Assembly (NCBI GenBank): GCA_903813345.2
Contig: CAIIXF020000011.1
Coordinates: forward strand, 21,001,754-21,065,753
Source: Owenia fusiformis
Taxonomy: Eukaryota; Annelida; Polychaeta; Sabellida; Oweniidae
Length of the DNA: 64,000 nucleotides
Reading direction: 5' to 3'
Part shown: positions 62,508-64,000 of the stretch, piece after piece
How the letters are laid out: each line of letters starts with the position of its first letter
Position numbering within the stretch: position 1 is the stretch's first letter
Position numbers and translations under genes: made by a program
Notes under the pieces: model-generated
The model's input: the letters and a program-made list of their open reading frames with translations, nothing else
What the model was told of the DNA's origin: nothing
The model's database searches: none

Positions 62508-63480
62508 AGGCAGATTAGATCTACACATTCTAATTCTGTTACTACTCACCCCTGCCCAAATGTAAAAACTATAATACTAACACAGATGTATTTACCAGAA
62601 ATGCTTGACATAAATTATAATAACAGCAGTTCAGTATAACTATGAATGTATCTCAAAAGTGAAGTTCAATTTTGTATTTATACAAAGAACCAATCATCTA
62701 CTATTGTTAGGGTGACACTCCTTTTGATCGTTTATAAATATGTAATTGTATGGTGTTTGACAAATCCTATAAATTGTAATATCCCATATATTAAGATGAA
62801 TATGAAGAAGACCCAGACGAGGTGCCCCATGAAATCCAGAACTATGCAGATGAGATTTATACTTAAGGCTGATTACCTCTGCCCCCTCCCTATTCTGTTA
62901 CTACTCTCCCCCATCCTCCCCCAGGCAAGAACTATTACAATTAGATGTGCATTACTAACCAGAAATGCTTGAAATTAAGTATAATCAAAGAAGTTGGAAT
63001 GTAAATGTATCTCAAAAGTCAACTTAGACTCTGTATTTATAGAGAATGAATCTATAAGGGCGACACCCACTTTTGATCACTTGAGTAATTCTATGGTCTT
63101 TATACTTACCAATCATGCAGAATTATAATATCCTTTATATTCAGATGAATGTGAAGAAGACCCAGAAGATGAACCCTATGAAATCCAGAACTATGTAGAT
63201 GAGATTTATACTTACGGGTGATTAGCTTTGCCCTCTTCCAATTCTGTTACCCCCCCCCATCTACCCCTTCCCCAATGCAATAAGTATAACACTTACATGT
63301 ACATTATTTACCAAAAATGCTTCATATTTAGTATAACCAAAGAACATCATTATAAATGTATCTCAAAAGTCAAGTAAAACTCTGTATTTTTAGAGAATGG
63401 CAATCATCTACTATGATAAGGGCGACGCCCACTTTTGATCACTTATGTAATTGTATGGTCTTTGACACTCCCCAGTTATG
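62508..63480. repeat. tandem units in the right arm, inverted relative to the left arm
   Basis: Three inverted counterparts of the left-arm units. Plus-strand markers are GAAGACCCAGAAGATGAACC, CTATGAAATCCAGAACTATG, TTCTGTTACCCCCCCC, CTCAAAAGTCAA and GGGCGACGCCCACTTTTGAT, with ends near 62760, 63110 and 63480. The segment reading EEDPEDEPYEIQNYVDEIYT (63142-63201) is open in two of the units and may be a relic of a repeated coding segment. Confidence 0.85.
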
Positions 63481-63946
63481 TTAATTGCAATATCCTTTAT
63501 ATTTAAATAAATGTTTGAACTGCCCTTGTAATTTTGAAAATGCTAAAATGTTCTGATATCTGTTGATTTGAAAAATAATCCACATTCTACATTATGTACA
63601 GGTACAGGTTTTACCAAAATTAAGGATTTTCTCAGCAAAAATTGTGGTTTCCATGGCAACCACGAGTGACAGACCATTGAAACTTTGCATACTACCTAAA
63701 AATGATCTCATCAACTCTCGATAAAATTATTATGATGATTGAAGACCAACTGAATGAATTATTCAATGATGATAATGTACCCCCTGTAATTTTCCTTTTT
63801 AGGGTCAAAAACCCAATTTTGACAACTTTCGCCCCGGATACGGCGCATCAGACAAAAATTTTCTGAAGTATCACATAAAAATATATAAGAAACAAGTAAT
63901 TTCAATTTGTTCAGAAGCGGGTACATTTTTCTGTGCTACCTCACTA

Positions 63947-64000
63947 ACTATTAGATATATTAATCATTTCATTATTTGCAATTTTAAAGATATGCTATAC
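63947..64000. other. right flank of the long-arm element
   Basis: 54 bp of AT-rich sequence, too short to interpret. Confidence 0.5.

Larger units (their letters stand above)
58768..63946. mobile_element. 5.2-kb element with about 1.4-kb inverted arms
   Basis: TAGTGAGGTAGCACCGAAAA on the left has its inverse, TTTTCTGTGCTACCTCACTA, on the right. The arms (about 58768-60245 and 62508-63946) stay alignable in inverted orientation throughout: CTCGTGGTTGCCATGGAAAC, TTTTGGTAAAACCTGTACCT and AAAGTGGGCGTCGCCCT all occur in both. Each arm contains about three tandem units of roughly 350-380 bp. The centre has decayed coding fragments on the minus strand and a TTAA-type MITE. No target duplication is evident. 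Long inverted arms are known in Mutator-like, Polinton and fold-back elements; none can be assigned here. Confidence 0.85.

Overview
The window is AT-rich animal genomic DNA with GT-AG introns, spliced coding exons at low density and many DNA transposons, long hairpin repeats and minisatellites. Gene content and repeat style suggest a marine invertebrate, most likely a lophotrochozoan and probably a mollusc. I recognise the genes by protein motifs read by eye, so the species call is inference.

Layout. 1-20217 is repeat-rich non-coding DNA, probably the upstream intron(s) of the next gene, with one candidate exon at 14758-14910. 20218-37104 (+) holds the 3' part of an afadin/AF-6 (canoe) gene: 11 exons that splice in frame to 1330 residues, with a PDZ domain, a Pro-rich linker, a charged coiled-coil region that includes a 24-nt microexon, a Pro/Gln/Tyr-rich tail and a conserved C-terminal motif. 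41996-44166 (-) holds the last three recognised exons of an RMI1-like gene (C-terminal OB fold of the BLM-TOP3A-RMI complex subunit). Its final coding sequence runs into a 62-bp minisatellite made from that same coding sequence. 46532-47609 (+) is a two-exon gene for a small secreted protein with a PAN/apple-like N-terminus and an AbfB (CBM42-like) C-terminal domain.

47600-64000 is almost entirely nested mobile DNA: a LINE 3' end; a Harbinger-like 6.9-kb unit with terminal inverted repeats (TIRs) and a broken HARBI1-type transposase; inside it a cluster of long hairpin repeats, a 0.9-kb hAT-like insertion, and a fold-back element that is itself interrupted by a 1.0-kb hAT fragment; then a pogo/Tigger-like element, a LINE relic, and a 5.2-kb element with about 1.4-kb inverted arms. 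Several insertions can be dated relative to each other because an uninterrupted paralogous copy of the target is present in the window, so the target-site duplications can be read directly.

The most unusual observation is a family of roughly 150-bp hairpin repeats (six copies, one in an afadin intron and five inside the Harbinger-like unit). Their arms differ between copies but stay self-complementary within each copy. Next in interest are the RMI1 coding-derived minisatellite and three insertions with CGTAG-type TIRs and 5-bp target duplications.
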